Origin: Irpex lacteus
Taxonomy: Eukaryota; Basidiomycota; Agaricomycetes; Polyporales; Irpicaceae
DNA: 64,000 nucleotides
Assembly: GCA_001986395.2 (NCBI GenBank)
Contig: MQVO02000015.1
Location: 62,001 to 126,000, forward strand
Reading direction: 5' to 3'
Shown here: positions 33,382 through 45,771 of the stretch, piece by piece
Numbering within the stretch: position 1 is the stretch's first letter
Layout of the letters: the number at the start of each line of letters is the position of its first letter
Translations under genes and position numbers: made by a program
Notes under the pieces: model-generated
The model's input: the letters and a program-made list of their open reading frames with translations, nothing else
What the model was told of the DNA's origin: nothing
The model's database searches: none

Positions 33382-34542
33382 TGCACAATCGCAGAAGATT
33401 TGCGAGGAATTCTGAGAAGGAGATAGCTACACGTGTGTCTCATGTTCCTGACCATGCTCATAGGCACAGCCTGTCAACCCCGCAGAAGTTGTCTTCTGTT
33501 GTCTCCGCTGATAGCTACTGAAAGCCTGTCAGCTCGATGATTGATAGCGGCCGGGCTCGAGACTGCTCGAGGAGATACACACATGTACCTGACAGCCTGA
33601 ACCCATCCCCTTGGCATTCTTCCATCACTACACGTTCGTCGCCTAACTTTCGAATGCTGAACGCTGAAATCTTTGCTCACGAATACTCCTGACAAGCATC
33701 GATAATTGAAGTTGTCGCACGTTGTAGTGGATTGTTGCAAATATTCTCCCAAGAATGTCGCATTTGGCACGTTTAGCACAACCCAATTTCAAGTTGCTGC
33801 TGGGCAGGTGTCGATTAGATAAGCAAGAGCGCTCTTACCGTCGCATCGGTTCGATTTCCCATTCGGGCAATCATACGAATACTACTCCTGACGCGGCCCA
33901 GAACTCCGATCCCAAGACCAATGCTGTCTGCCCCTCGCGCGGTACATTCTTGAATATGCGATTGTCAAAATTCCTATGTCATATATAGCCAGTGCAGAGA
34001 CGCGCTATTGTATATGTTCTTCCCTCGTTAGAGACACCTTCCCGCTGCAGCGATCGAAAACCCAGTACTTCAAATGGTCAACTAAGCATCATGGTGAGAG
34101 GTTGTGTCCGTGCAGGTGTCGTTGAAAGTGCGTTACACCACAGCTGACACTTAGCATATCAGACTGCTTAACACGCTGCGTCTGAGCTCACAGGCTGAGG
34201 TCACAGCGCAATTTCCCGCCAACGATGGCAAATCGGAGTGACTAGAAGCCATGCGAATGGATGCAACTCAATACGTACACAGAATGCACATCCTCGTTAA
34301 GATTTCAGGTGGAGGCTACATTCCAGGCGATAAGCAATCCAACTTGTACCTCTTTGTCACCCTTAGCCTGTGAGGTTCACTAGAGAAGATGGTGCATCTT
34401 GCCTTGGGGCTGAAAAGGTACAAACATAAAGTTCAACTTCAAACGGTGTCAGTTACCGTATTTAACTTCACGTTATATACGAGTAATCAAATTGTACCAC
34501 GATGCTTGGGTCGCCTAGTTAAACGTACATGATATCATCCTA
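33382..34542. other. Intergenic, no gene supported
   Basis: Spacer between two minus-strand genes. A GGTTCGATTTCCC string near 33850 resembles a tRNA T-loop, but the flanks do not pair. Short open frames only. Confidence 0.45.
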
Positions 34543-36313
34543 CTACTCCATAACCTGGACCGGGTGATGCGACGCCGGGTTGTAATACATGCACCGTACA
34601 CCGACATCACGTATTTCGTCATATTCAGGAAAGAGTTCACGATCCGTGAGATCTTCGATAGACGTCATCTCATCGGTTGGGTTTTCATCATCAGGCATAA
34701 ACCAGAGCTCTGTTAACCCTGCGGAGAATTGCTTTCTGACCTGCATCATATGCGTGACAAGACAAAGGAGATAGGCGGCGTTGGGTGCATCTGGTGTCAG
34801 TATATTGATGCGCTCGAGATCAGGAAAGATCAGGAAAGGCCAGGAATGCGAGGATGGGGACAAGTTTGCGCGCGGACGGGAGCTAAGCAGCCAGCAGGTT
34901 TTCTCATCAAGTTCGGGTGCATCGAAGACGCGTATGTTGGGCATCTGCGCCACGACCGGGATAAACGTAGCCATGTCCAACCCTGTCTCCTCATAGCACG
35001 TGGTAAGGCGAAATCCAATGTATTCAATGCCGGCCAGTGGCTTCAGGGCTTGTAGGAACGGAAACGTCTCTTGAATAGGCCAGTTTGCATACATAATAGC
35101 CGGCTCTTCAGCTGTCATGGTAAGCACAATACGAATGTGCGGAGTAGTGTGGAAGTTTGGGCGCTGTAGCGGTAGCCAGGGCTCAGGCAACGACACCCAC
35201 GCAGAAACTACCAGAGCGGGATTCTCCTCCAGATGGTCAAGTTCGAAGTGAGCAGCTAGTAGACGCGGTGCGAGCTTGCTGGCCAGCAGCTCACCAAGCT
35301 CCGCATCGGACGATTCGACTCCGACGACGGGAGATAAAAGTGTGACGTGTAAGCGAGCGTTCGAAGGATACGCAAGCCGCTCTAGTAGCCATCTGAAGCA
35401 GAGAGGGTCCCCGGAGAAGGCCAGCATGGTCAACCCGTCGAGGCGTACAGGGTCGGAGCTGGGGGTCTGCACGGGGTCGGCGCGGCTTACAACATAATGC
35501 AGCTCGACGATCTCCAGACGTGGACAATGCTGCATGATTTGCAAGACTTCATCAGTGGAAAGATACACTCCGTGACTTGGAAGAATGCTCGAGAGACTGA
35601 GAGCGATCAGAGATGGGGAGAACCCCTGCCAAGAGGGGCGGATGGTGAACCCGGAGAGGTTGAGACTGCGGAGCCTCTGGACGTTAGGCATTGTGTCTTC
35701 AAACGACATCGATGACGCAGTAATATGAAGAATCACGTCTTGCAGTGTGCCCGTAGTATCTTTAGCCGCTGCGGCTCGAAGCAACTTGTGATGGGCTGGG
35801 GAGAGCGACTCGATGCTAAGGCTTTGGATACGGGGGTAGTTGGAGAGGACGATATCCATAACCTTTTGAGGCACATTATACCCCAGAACTTGGAGTCGAA
35901 GAGGAGTGGTCGCTGCACGCCCGATGATGATCATATATGGCTCCACAGTGGTACTGCATCCCTGCATATTTGTGTTCAACACCACTGTATTCCAGAGCGT
36001 CGGAGAGCGGAGCGCAGTTTCTCGCCAGCGATGGCAGACGTGGGTGATTCTCAGCCAAGCAAATGGATTGAAATCGTACTCCTCGCGCCGACGTGTGAAC
36101 GTGGCTGGCCATTGTGGGCGGCATAGACCGAAAATCCTCGTAAGAATCTCACATGGAGGCGAGACAGCAGGCAGCTGGTTGTTCAACTCGCGCCTCTGCA
36201 TCACTTCCTGGTCTGACAAAACATCTCCTGTAGAGAAGGTCACTATATGGGCTCTTTTCCTACGAGATCAGAGACGTACCAGCACCAACGTCGTCCGCCG
36301 CGTGTTCTGACAT
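34543..36313 (-). CDS. F-box/LRR-like protein B
   Basis: Two exons, 36313-36280 (34 nt) and 36242-34543, giving 577 residues. The F-box spans about residues 36-95: CEILTRIFGLCRPQWP and FAWLRITHVCHRWRETALRSPTLW match the same blocks in genes A, C and D. The body is leucine-rich with LRR-like strands; the C-terminal family strands FPDLERINILTP, LTELWFMPDDE and IRDVGVRCMYYNP are present, the last matching gene A's VLGVRCVHPD. Predicted SCF ubiquitin-ligase substrate receptor, substrate unknown. The short first exon was added because the long exon begins without an ATG, the 37-nt intron has a GTACGT donor like those in C and D, and the join is in frame. Using the internal ATG at 36201 alone would shorten the protein by 26 residues without touching the F-box. 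Confidence 0.8.
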
Positions 36314-37283
36314 ACTTGGCCCAACTCTTCGACTCGGAGTCCGACAAAGTTCTGGAGAGAGTGACGTATCTTGCAGATAGCCTGTCAGTCATTGTCGGTC
36401 GTGAGATACATGTGGGCGTACCTCGTAGATTCAGCCGAGTTATGCCTCGATAACGAGAGTAGTCGACGATGGGGGTCACTGTGGTCATCTGTTGAGAGAA
36501 AGACTTTAAATGATGGGATATCGGACAATTGTGCATCCCAACAATAGCAGTCAAGTGCCCCGCAATGAGTCAAGCTCCGAATTCGAATTGTCTGTCCGCT
36601 ATCATGTAAGTTCACCGGTGAGAACCTGAAAGTGGAACTCCTTGGAGGTCACCGTGACGGCGGTGTTGTTCATACTAGCGCCGTTATTCGTAGTCCACCT
36701 GTGACTCGCGGCGAATGTGCTTAGAATACACATCTGTTCTATTCAATACGAGACCTCAAGTTAGCAGCGATCGCACAAATGCGTAAGAAACAAAGAAGTA
36801 CTAGTGATCAAGGGGGATTTGAAGTCAAAGTGCGAAGCGCCGTCGGCAGGCGCGCGGTGAACTTCAAACTTCAGGGTCCCAAACCGACCAATTAGCCCCC
36901 TCTTCCATTTCTCTTCGAACGCATTGCTACACCGCAGTGGTCTGCGCATTGTCAAAGGCAACGAAGAGCTGTGCACGTCGTTGTTTCACCGGCCTCATTG
37001 CTAATAAATGTTTTCGCGCTTTCGTGGCTGATGGTAGTTAGGCGCCTACAGGCCAACCCCCCTTCGTCCTGAACGACAACCTCTACACTCGACCACCGCC
37101 ACACAGGGTTGCTGGAAAGCCCTTGGTACTGCTCAGCTTGCCATACACGACAGCTGGAACCACGAAACTTCTTGTGCAAGCCGACAATTCCGGCGCTCGC
37201 GGCGCAACATCGCGACCAGCCCACCGACCTTACTCATTGCCTTACCTCCTCATTTCCTCTAGTCCTCTGTCCTCTACTTGGGC
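36314..37283. other. Divergent promoter spacer with CT-rich box
   Basis: Between F-box gene B (minus) and the RhoGAP gene (plus). A pyrimidine-rich tract at about 37240-37282 immediately precedes the RhoGAP ATG, as in many TATA-less fungal housekeeping promoters. A short ATG-led open stretch on the minus strand near 36672 has no supported continuation. Confidence 0.45.
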
Positions 37284-40200
37284 ATGTCTGATCAAGCTGC
37301 GACGCTAAATGCAGCCGACCCATCGCTTCTCACAGAACAACGCATTTGTCCGGGATGTAAACAGCCAGTGGTGACAGAGAACGGTGGCGTAGTGGTCGCC
37401 TTTGGGTGCGTCTCGAGTCCAGAAATCAGTCTGATTCCCAATCTCAACATCCATCGACCACAGCCAATCATTCTTCCACATTGATTGCTTCAGATGTGCA
37501 AAGTGCAACAACCAGGTTACCGCAGACACCAACCTGCTCTTGCTCTCCGACGGCTCCCCAGTATGCGCAGACTGCTCCTACTGCTGCAACGTCTGCGCAC
37601 AGCCTATCCTCGACGAAGCTATCATGACCGGAGAAGACTCGTACCATGCCCACTGCTTCAACTGTCGCGTCTGCAAGAAGAGGATAGACGAGCTCGTCTT
37701 CGCCAAGACCAGCCAGGGGATCTACTGCATGCCCTGTCACAACGAGAGAGTCGCGAGGAGCAGAAAGCAGCACGAGCGTCGCGAGAAGGAGAAGAGAGAG
37801 AGGGAGAGGAGGGCCGCTGCGGCTGCAGCTGCAGCGGGCGAACGACCAGGGTCGGCAGGCGCACCTTCAAATACTGACGGGAGTTCAGGCCGAACGGTGG
37901 ACGGTGCGATGCGCGCGGGAGCAAATGCTGTGCGTTTCATGTTCACTGCATACGAGATGACTCCTGATTTTCGTGATCGCCGCATCTTGCTTGATCGCAG
38001 GTCCCCTCCCCCGAACAACAAGCACCCACCAAAGCTCGTTCAGGAAGCTCTGGCTCCCAGAATCGCACCACGCCACGCTCGTCAGAGTTCCCATCCGGCT
38101 CGACAGCACCTCGGAAGGAGCCGTCGTCGGCCGCTGCGACTTCAACGGCATCCAGCATCACGCGAAATCCCAGCCTGAAGAAGGGACTACCATCGTCTCC
38201 CGCCGCCGCGCGAAGCCCACCACCTACGTCGGAACCCACTCGTTCATTAACCGCTCCTCTCGGCAATGTCGAGAACCTTGCCCCTCCCCCAGGCCAAGGC
38301 GCGGAGAAAACTCTTCAGAAAGCCAAAAGCTACGACGACCGACAGCTCAACGCCGCCGCGCAACAGCAACAGCAGAACACCGATCCCACGACGTCCACCA
38401 ACGGCCTACTCGTCCCTGACAACGCAACGTCTCGCAAGGAGAAACGGCGCTCGATCAATCCTGGCCTGGTCATGACCTTCAACACGGCACCTCCAGAACA
38501 AACACACAACAACCCGTTCAACTCTGCTCCCAACACCCCTCTTCATCTTCACATGGACTCTGCGAAGCCAGATCCCGGTCACGCACCTTCGCCCCTACGC
38601 GAGGAAGTCCCACACAGTCTCGTCTCGTCCCCGCCTTCCTATGCGCGCGATATCGACAGTGGCAAACCCCTACATATCTCGAACCTGGCGCGCTTGCAGT
38701 CTGACGCGCTGCAAGAGCGTCCTGTCATCCATCGTTCGCGGTCTGCGTCTTCGACTGAAGTGCCGACGCAGAACTCGCTCGCTGGTGTTTCCCCTTTGCG
38801 CTCTCCGATGAGGATGAGCTTTACGCTGGATAGAGTGCCTGAGAGGACAACCAGTCGGCTTGAGAATAGGGGTGACGGATTTGATGGGGGCCGTAGCACG
38901 CCACAGCTCACTCCTAATGGCAGAGACTCGCCCTCAATGACCAGGCAGCGTTCATTCGATAGCCGTCACCGCAACAGTTCATCCTCGCTCGGCCAAGATC
39001 TGCGATCAGGAAGCATCTCACGTCCGACCTCTCCTGCGTACCGAGCTGACGTCCCTCACGGTGTCGAGAGCGGTACAGATACCGAAGCTGAGAGTGAAGA
39101 GACCTACGTCACTGACAACACTAGTGTTGGTGATACCGCACCTCCGTTACCGCCAAAGGAAGCCAAGGGACCGAAAGTTGGCACTCGCCCACCTCATTTG
39201 AAATTAGACAAGACGAATGTTGAAGAGGATGACCACGGTGATTTCACTGTGATCGACAGCGAGGACTTGTCCGAGGACTTCTCACACGAGGAAGGGGCAC
39301 TTGTTGAGAGCACCTCACATTCGACGTACATCGCGCCTGCACTGCCTCCCATACGTTTCTCTGTTGTAGGCTCCGACTTCTCAGATTTACTTAACACGGT
39401 CGGTGGAACGCACGACTCAGTGAAGGCTCTCGAGGCCATAGCAGCGAGAGGAGGGAAGATAAACGGGGTGAAGGCCTCTGATAGCACGCCACCTTCTCAA
39501 CCCCGAACACCTACAAGTGATCGGACCGTTCTCGGCGATGCGGTGGATGTTACGCCTGTTCAGCGGCGAGTACCCACGGCGAACGGTGCACGGAAAGAAG
39601 CAGGGGATTCCCAGCATCTGACGAGCGATACTCCCCGCAGATCTGCAGAGAATGGACGACCGGCTGCGGAGCAGTCCATTCTTCGGTCTGTTTCTTCTCC
39701 TGATCGTGGAAATGGTGTCGTTCCCGCGAAGTCGACTTTCCCTTTGCAGTTTCGCCAGAGAGATCGAGGTGCTTCGGACGCGTCGTTGGCTGCTCCGGAT
39801 GGACTCGCCAGCCCTGCACAGATCACTGTTACCCCGCCGGAGAAATCGGGGCACATGCGTCCTGAGATCGCGGATATTGTGGTTAGGCGGTTGAGCGAGG
39901 CTTTACAGGATTCTCGGGATAGAGGCTCGTCGCACGTCAAGATGGATACGGAGTTGCTCGAGGCGATCTTATCCCTGTTACAGCAACGGCAGGAGGAAAG
40001 TTATGACCTGAAGCACAAGCTGGATGGCGTCAAGGTAGGGACCATAGGCACGTTCTTCGACGCGTGAAACTGACAATGATCATTTCTCGATGCAGCGTAC
40101 GAGTCAGCAAGCCATGGAAGGATTGACAGTTGCTCGGACGCAATATGACAAGGAATTCAAGGCTCGTCGGGATGCTGAGGCGGAGGTGGCTCGTCTACGA

Positions 40201-42044
40201 GTATTATTGTCAGGCCATGCTGTTCGATTAGCAGCAGCTTCCGGAGAGACTATCAGGCAGGAAGCACAGAAGCAGCTATCCCAAGAACTGAGCGATAATT
40301 TGTCGAATCTTGAGCATTCCTTGTCTCAATTAAGATTGCAGCGTGACATGGCATTGGCGGAAGTCGAAGAACTTTCCGCCTCGAAGAGGTGAGCTTGTTC
40401 GATTTGATGACGTTTATGGGCGTCACTCATAACCCTTGGAAATGTAGCACTCCGAGCGTGGTTTCCGATATGGATGGTCCTGGCCGCTTAAGCCGCGCTC
40501 TCTCGGTCCGCTTCGACAATATCAAGAACCAGTACCAAGGCGAGCTTCTTCCTCTCACCAAGGAGAAAGAAGCCATCTTCAGGGAAATCGCGGAGTTAAA
40601 GGCTATGCGAGACGCCGTTCTCGCAGAGACTGCAGCTATCAGCGCTCGAAACGAGGCTTTGGCCCAGTTGAATGCTCAGTACGCCAATCGAGCGGATGCT
40701 TCTGCCTCCGATCAAAGCCACGACTCGGACAAACGAGATGGTTCCTTCGATAATGCCACACATCCTTTCATTACAACGTCCTCGTCTGCCACTGCATTCT
40801 CGGATGAGTCTACGGAGCAGCGATGGGTCAAGCCTTCGAAGGCTGATATCCCTGAGACTCAGATTGGCAATACGGTACGAGGCAAGTTCAGATGGCCGGG
40901 CTCGAAGGCTGCTCCCTCGTCGGGCGGCACAAAGGAGCAATATGCTGTGCCTCCCGAATCGAAGCCGAAGCACAACTTCCAGCAGATCAGCGTTTTGCGT
41001 GTTGCCCGCTGCGATCATTGTGGAGATAAGATGTGGGGTTCTCAATTACGATGCACCGGTGAGTAATACAGCGGTCTCAGCCGTATCACAGTGCTGATTG
41101 GATGTGATTCCAGTTTGCAATGTAGCCGTGCACACTCGCTGTGGCGGTCTTGTCCATCTACCATGCACGCAACAGAACACGCAGGAAGCCGCCATGTCAC
41201 TCGCCCCTGCCGGTATGTCTATGTCTTGCCGTCACCTGTCTGTCCCGCTGACAAAGTTACAGGGCCCTCCTTGTTTGGGCGTGATCTGGTCGAACAAGTT
41301 CGAGCTGATAGCAAGGACGAAGAGCATGTTATTCCGGTGATCGTGGAGAAATGCATCGACGCTGTCGATACTCTTGGTATGTACGCATGGCTCTGGGGTG
41401 ATTGTGCCTGGTTCTGATTCTGTCTACAACAGCCCTCGAGTACGAAGGTATTTATCGGAAAACCGGCGGCTCTGGGCAATCGAAGAGTATCACCCAACTC
41501 TTTGAGCGAGGCGATTACGCATCGTTTGATCTGCGAGACAGCGATCGCTTCAATGATATCTGCAGCGTCACCTCCGTGCTGAAGAACTACTTCCGCTCGC
41601 TACCTAACCCGCTTTTAACATACGACCTTCACGAGCAGTTCATTGCCGCATCAACCATGAAGGATCCGGATGCGAAGACGGCCGCCCTCCAGGACCTTGT
41701 CACACGCTTGCCTCCAGAGCACTACAACACCACTCGTGCGCTCATGCTACACCTGCACCGGTATGTGCCGTGTTCCATCAACTAAATTGCTGTGTGTTGA
41801 TCCTTCGTCTGTCTAGTATCTCTGAACGAAGCGACAAAAACCTCATGCACGCTCAAAACCTCGGCGTCGTGTTCGGTCGTGAGTGCCTTCATTATTTCCA
41901 CCTCATTCACCGCTAAACATCATCTCAGCCACTCTCATGCGTTCACGAGACCCCGCAGCCGAGTTTAGCGACATGGCAGGCAAGACTTTGACTATCAAAT
42001 GGCTGGTGGAAAATGCGCCTTCAATATTCCAACCCTCATCCTAA
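37284..42044 (+). CDS. LIM-LIM-C1-RhoGAP Rho-GTPase activating protein
   Basis: Ten exons: 37284-37405, 37464-37929, 38001-40034, 40096-40388, 40448-41058, 41114-41212, 41263-41376, 41433-41760, 41817-41878 and 41929-42044; 1414 residues. LIM domain 1 (about residues 22-76) runs from CPGCKQP to CAKC with HIDCF across the first junction; LIM 2 (about 77-132) has CCNVC, SYHAHCFNC and CMPCH. A long Ser/Pro-rich disordered region (135-870) precedes a coiled coil (about 874-1060), a C1 zinc finger (about 1146-1195; FQQISVLRVARCDHCGDKMW, then HTRCGGLVHLPC) and a RhoGAP domain (about 1209-1405) whose arginine finger sits in YEGIYRKTGG. RhoGAPs switch off Rho/Cdc42-type GTPases and shape polarity, septation and wall synthesis; the C1 domain would bring it to membranes. 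This is the Rga1/Rga2-like class. All junctions are in frame and the domain set is complete. Confidence 0.92.
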
Positions 42045-42888
42045 CGACGATATGAATTATTGGTATCTTATGCCCTTCGTACATTCATGTGCGCTTGTTG
42101 TAGAGCAACCGTGAGCTGTTTGGCTACTGTACCACCACACCATCCACTCTCCTTTCCATCTATCGCCATCTTTCTACGTGCAACATCACTTTTCTTGCAT
42201 ACTCTCTATGTTTGTTTCGCTTTCTTATTCTCGTTTCTTTCGGTTCTTGGTTTTCGCATGGTGCAATAGGCGGTCTCACGTATTATTTGTACTGTTAACT
42301 CCCTTCACGTTCGGCTTCTTCAATCTCGTACTATGATATATTCGGGGCTTACTTAGCTCACACTTCTATTACCGTTGTATCTCTTCGTCTTCTCTCGCGC
42401 TCACTCGTTCATTCGCTTGGTTTCTTTCTCCATGCGCCTGGTTACATAGATACCCTTACCACGGATTACGTGTATCATTATTATCTTCGTCCTTCTGAAT
42501 AGTCAACAACCCGTTACGCTTTTCAGGCTGTGAGAAAGCTTGTTTCGTCTTATTAGAAGGTTTGCAATAAAATGGGTGGTTTCGAATGCAGAGCATTGAG
42601 TAAGTAATATACAAATTGGCTTCTGACGTTCCAGGGGAACATTATAAAATGACACGCCAGCCACTCATTGCTCCCTTGACCGCTTCGGCTTCGGGTGAGA
42701 GTCATTCTTGAGACTACAATACAAGAAATGTCGACGTGGGCCTTGCAAAGCGGATGTACCAGCGACCGCTGCCACTCCGAGTCGCGAGCTGAGGGGACCA
42801 GGTTGGGCGTCGGCACCACTCCCGCGGAGGCCAAGGGAGAACATGCGGTCGAATACTAGATCATAGGAAGTCAAGGAAGGACTTAGTA
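42045..42888. other. Convergent 3' spacer, pyrimidine-rich
   Basis: Between stops of the RhoGAP (plus) and BTB (minus) genes. C/T-rich on the plus strand from 42120 to 42450. No gene recognised. Confidence 0.5.
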
Positions 42889-44613
42889 TTACGATTTGGG
42901 AGTGTATGCGTACGGGTTGCAGTGAACGCCTTTGCGTGCGTCTGGCAGCTCAGATGCGTAAGGGAAAGCGGCGGTGTTACCGCCTCCAGGGTACGAAGGT
43001 AACGGAAAACAATCGAGGGCTGACATGGACCTGCAAAAAGGACACGTAGTTCAGTACTTTATACATAACACAGATTCTGGATGCGGACCAAAGCGAAAGA
43101 CAGCTTGATATGCTTGGCGCCATTTCTCTTCGAGAAGACGGGCACACGTCGGTGGATCGGGACACGTCGAGCACTGGACACGGGCCGTCACTAAGTCGCT
43201 CTGTTATCCAATTGTATTTCCAAGACTCACGCATTGGTACTCCTTGGCGATTTGGGTCAGCCCTAGTTTAAGGACTCGTTCTAGAAACCACGTTCGCCTG
43301 TGGAGACATTATCACACTGCCAGATAAGTACTTGGAATGCGAACCTTTTCTCCAACTTCAGTAATGTCTCCGGACTTAGTGTGCTCAATTCTTGATCGGG
43401 CCAGCCGCCTGGATTGTCAAGCACGAATCGACTGCTCTCGCGATATAGCTCCTCCTCTTCAAACAGCTCCGCTATACGCATGGCCTTGATAGGTTTTCCG
43501 GCAGCGTGTGTGAGCAGAAAAGTGAGACATTCGCGTTGTAGAGAGGGAACGGTGAGTTTGTGAGAGATATTCATGAGACCTTCGACGTTATTCCAGGTTA
43601 TGGTGCAGACGAGACTAGGCAAGTATGTTGACTAGACGGCGATGACGCAGAGACGAGAGAAGGCGTACTGTGGGTATACATATTTTAGGAAATCGTGGAA
43701 GGTAGCTGCCTAGGTTCTATCAGTATTGATGCACTCCAACGAGTGCGCAAAGAAAATACCTTTTCCTCTTTCAGGACGATAACAGCGTCAGGGGGATGCT
43801 TCGTATGTCGTAACACGCGACTATGAGGTCTGAGACTAGTACTAGACTCAGCATCCAAACCCCTCCATTTCCCTTTGCTTGACGACGGAATAGAAAGACC
43901 AGTATTTTGTAGCCGTTGCAAGCTTGCCTGTCTCGCTTTTTCTTTCTCCTCGTTGGGAAGGTCGCCCTCTTCAGCTTCAACTTCAACTTCACTACCAGAC
44001 TCCTCCGCTGCCAGGCTATCATCGTCCGCAGCTTCCCCAATTTCGATCTCTTGTGTCAGTTCGGCAAGAGAGTTTTCATTGTACCCATCTGGCGTGGCAA
44101 CATGAGGCGGTTGCGAGATGGTGATGACTGACGACACAGACTGTGGTCGTCCGCCACTGGTCTCGGCCCAGTTGCCGCTGAGAGCAGCCTCAAAGAACGG
44201 AGATGCGAAGAACAGCACCTCCTTATGCGCCCTAATACGCAGAATCTCAATCGTCAGCGCACTGTTGACCGCACAATTCGCTGTGTAGGTGGTATCACGC
44301 ACCAAAACGTGGTACCTTGCACGACGATCTTCACGTTCCCAGGCAACTTGCCCGTCCTAGTGAACGTCTCGTCAAGCTCGATAGGCTCCTCTTCAAACTC
44401 ATCTGCGCTGCTTAAGTCCGACGTTGCCTCCACATCTGTGCTAGACTCCCCTGCGTTGCCTTCCCACGGTGGCGGGGATACCAAGCCACCTGACCTAAAG
44501 ATACCTGCGGCAGCAGCGTGTGTTTCCGTGGGAGAACTCAGGGATGCAGACGGTTGAGAGCTATGCCCTCTTGAGTTACGTGCTATCAGAATGTGCGAGG
44601 GGTTCATAGTCAT
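42889..44613 (-). CDS. BTB/POZ protein with a long acidic insert inside the fold
   Basis: Seven exons: 44613-44303, 44231-43760, 43709-43669, 43614-43345, 43297-43231, 43173-43070 and 43030-42889; 468 residues. The BTB core is split. Strands and helix VKIVVQGTTFWAHKEVLFF and ASPFFEAALSGNW (about residues 94-132) are followed by about 120 acidic, Ser-rich residues. The fold then resumes at DAVIVLKEEKAATFHDFLKY and VYPH (about 250-280) and the helical C-part (ITWNNVEGLMNISHKLTVPS, LQREC). A Cys-rich tail (QCSTCPDPPTCARLLEEKW) and GGGN-rich end complete the pattern of a mushroom-fungal BTB family. BTB domains dimerise or bind Cul3; here no second domain (Kelch, zinc finger) is present, so the role is open. 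Exon 3 is 41 nt; its acceptor was taken at CCTAG rather than GCAG four bases on, because only the former keeps frame. Confidence 0.85.
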
Positions 44614-45771
44614 CTGAGGGCGTTCTGTGTTATGTTAGCGTGAACGGAGATGGTTGTGGCCACCAGCAAGATGGAATACAGTTAGACGCCAACCGTGCTA
44701 GGCAACTCGATCGCGGGAATGTCACAGGTTGTGATGAGCTTGTGGGTCCTTGTTGACTGCATCAACAACAATCCAATTCGTGCTCACTCTTTCGGCTCGC
44801 CATTTCGATAAGACGGACTCCAGGATTCGCTGAACGGACGGCCACCTTACTCAAGAGTTGTGTTACAATGTTCTGTCTGAAAATAGTACACATTATTCAG
44901 ACACCATATCGTGGAAAGACCGAAGCTCGATGCGCTAGCGTACATGAAAAAGAAGACAACTATGAAAACCACTCGAAGAATGTACAGTATGTGTGAGCCA
45001 TGCCTCGGGGAGCCTGCACAAACGTCTTGGTCTTATTGTCAGTAAGTATTCTTGTTCAACAAGCATCATGAGATTACGCCCACGGCTATCAGCGCACAAC
45101 ACTTTATTTCATGGTATATCAATGGCCTTGCAGCGCCGCTACAAGACTTTACATTCCTCAAGCCAGGGGATTGAGGCGACAGCTTATGCAACTTGGTCTA
45201 GAGACGATCGACCGTGGAAGGACAGATATCGATAGGGTGGGACACCTGGATCCCCACGAGGCAAACTCGTAAGCCAAGTGACAGAGAGAAGCGGGTACGT
45301 TTCTCGTGCTCATATGACAAAGCAAGGCACAACGGGATTTCCCCGCTATGCAGCACATTGGTATGCGGCACCGAGGACAGATCTATAGTAAGTGTGATGC
45401 ACTGTTCATGATCGCCCTTGAGATCCTTGGGACAGGTGGCAGGTCGGCGTCCGTAGAATGCGTATGTAAGCCTGTAGCTATCACTAACGGGCCGTGTCCG
45501 AGGCTTTCTTTATGGAGTTTGATCTCAAAGAATAGCGGCTAGACCGCCGAATAGTATGTGTCAGCGAATCTAACATGAGCAGATGCACACATACCAGGCA
45601 TTTACTGCGGGAGGACGATTGCATCAAGGCTCGCGGCACGTCAGGTCCATCGTCGGGGTATATAATCGTAGGACAAAGTGCGGCTGTGAGGCTGAAACGA
45701 GGACCACTACTTATTCTGAACGCTGACACATGCGCCACGCGAGTTGACCACCACTCCCACCCGCCACTTGC
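44614..45771. other. Divergent promoter spacer, no gene supported
   Basis: Between the BTB gene (minus) and the bZIP gene (plus). Several open frames of 60-85 codons on both strands at 44.99-45.74 kb overlap each other without domain content. Probably regulatory and 5' leader sequence of the bZIP gene. Confidence 0.4.

Noticed and set aside
33835..33880. tRNA-like T-loop string GGTTCGATTTCCC
   Set aside because: The flanking bases do not form a T-stem or acceptor stem, and no matching D- or anticodon arm is visible upstream.
44993..45740. A cluster of 60-85 codon open frames upstream of the bZIP gene
   Set aside because: They overlap on both strands, share no signature and cannot be extended by splicing; upstream ORFs in a leader remain possible.
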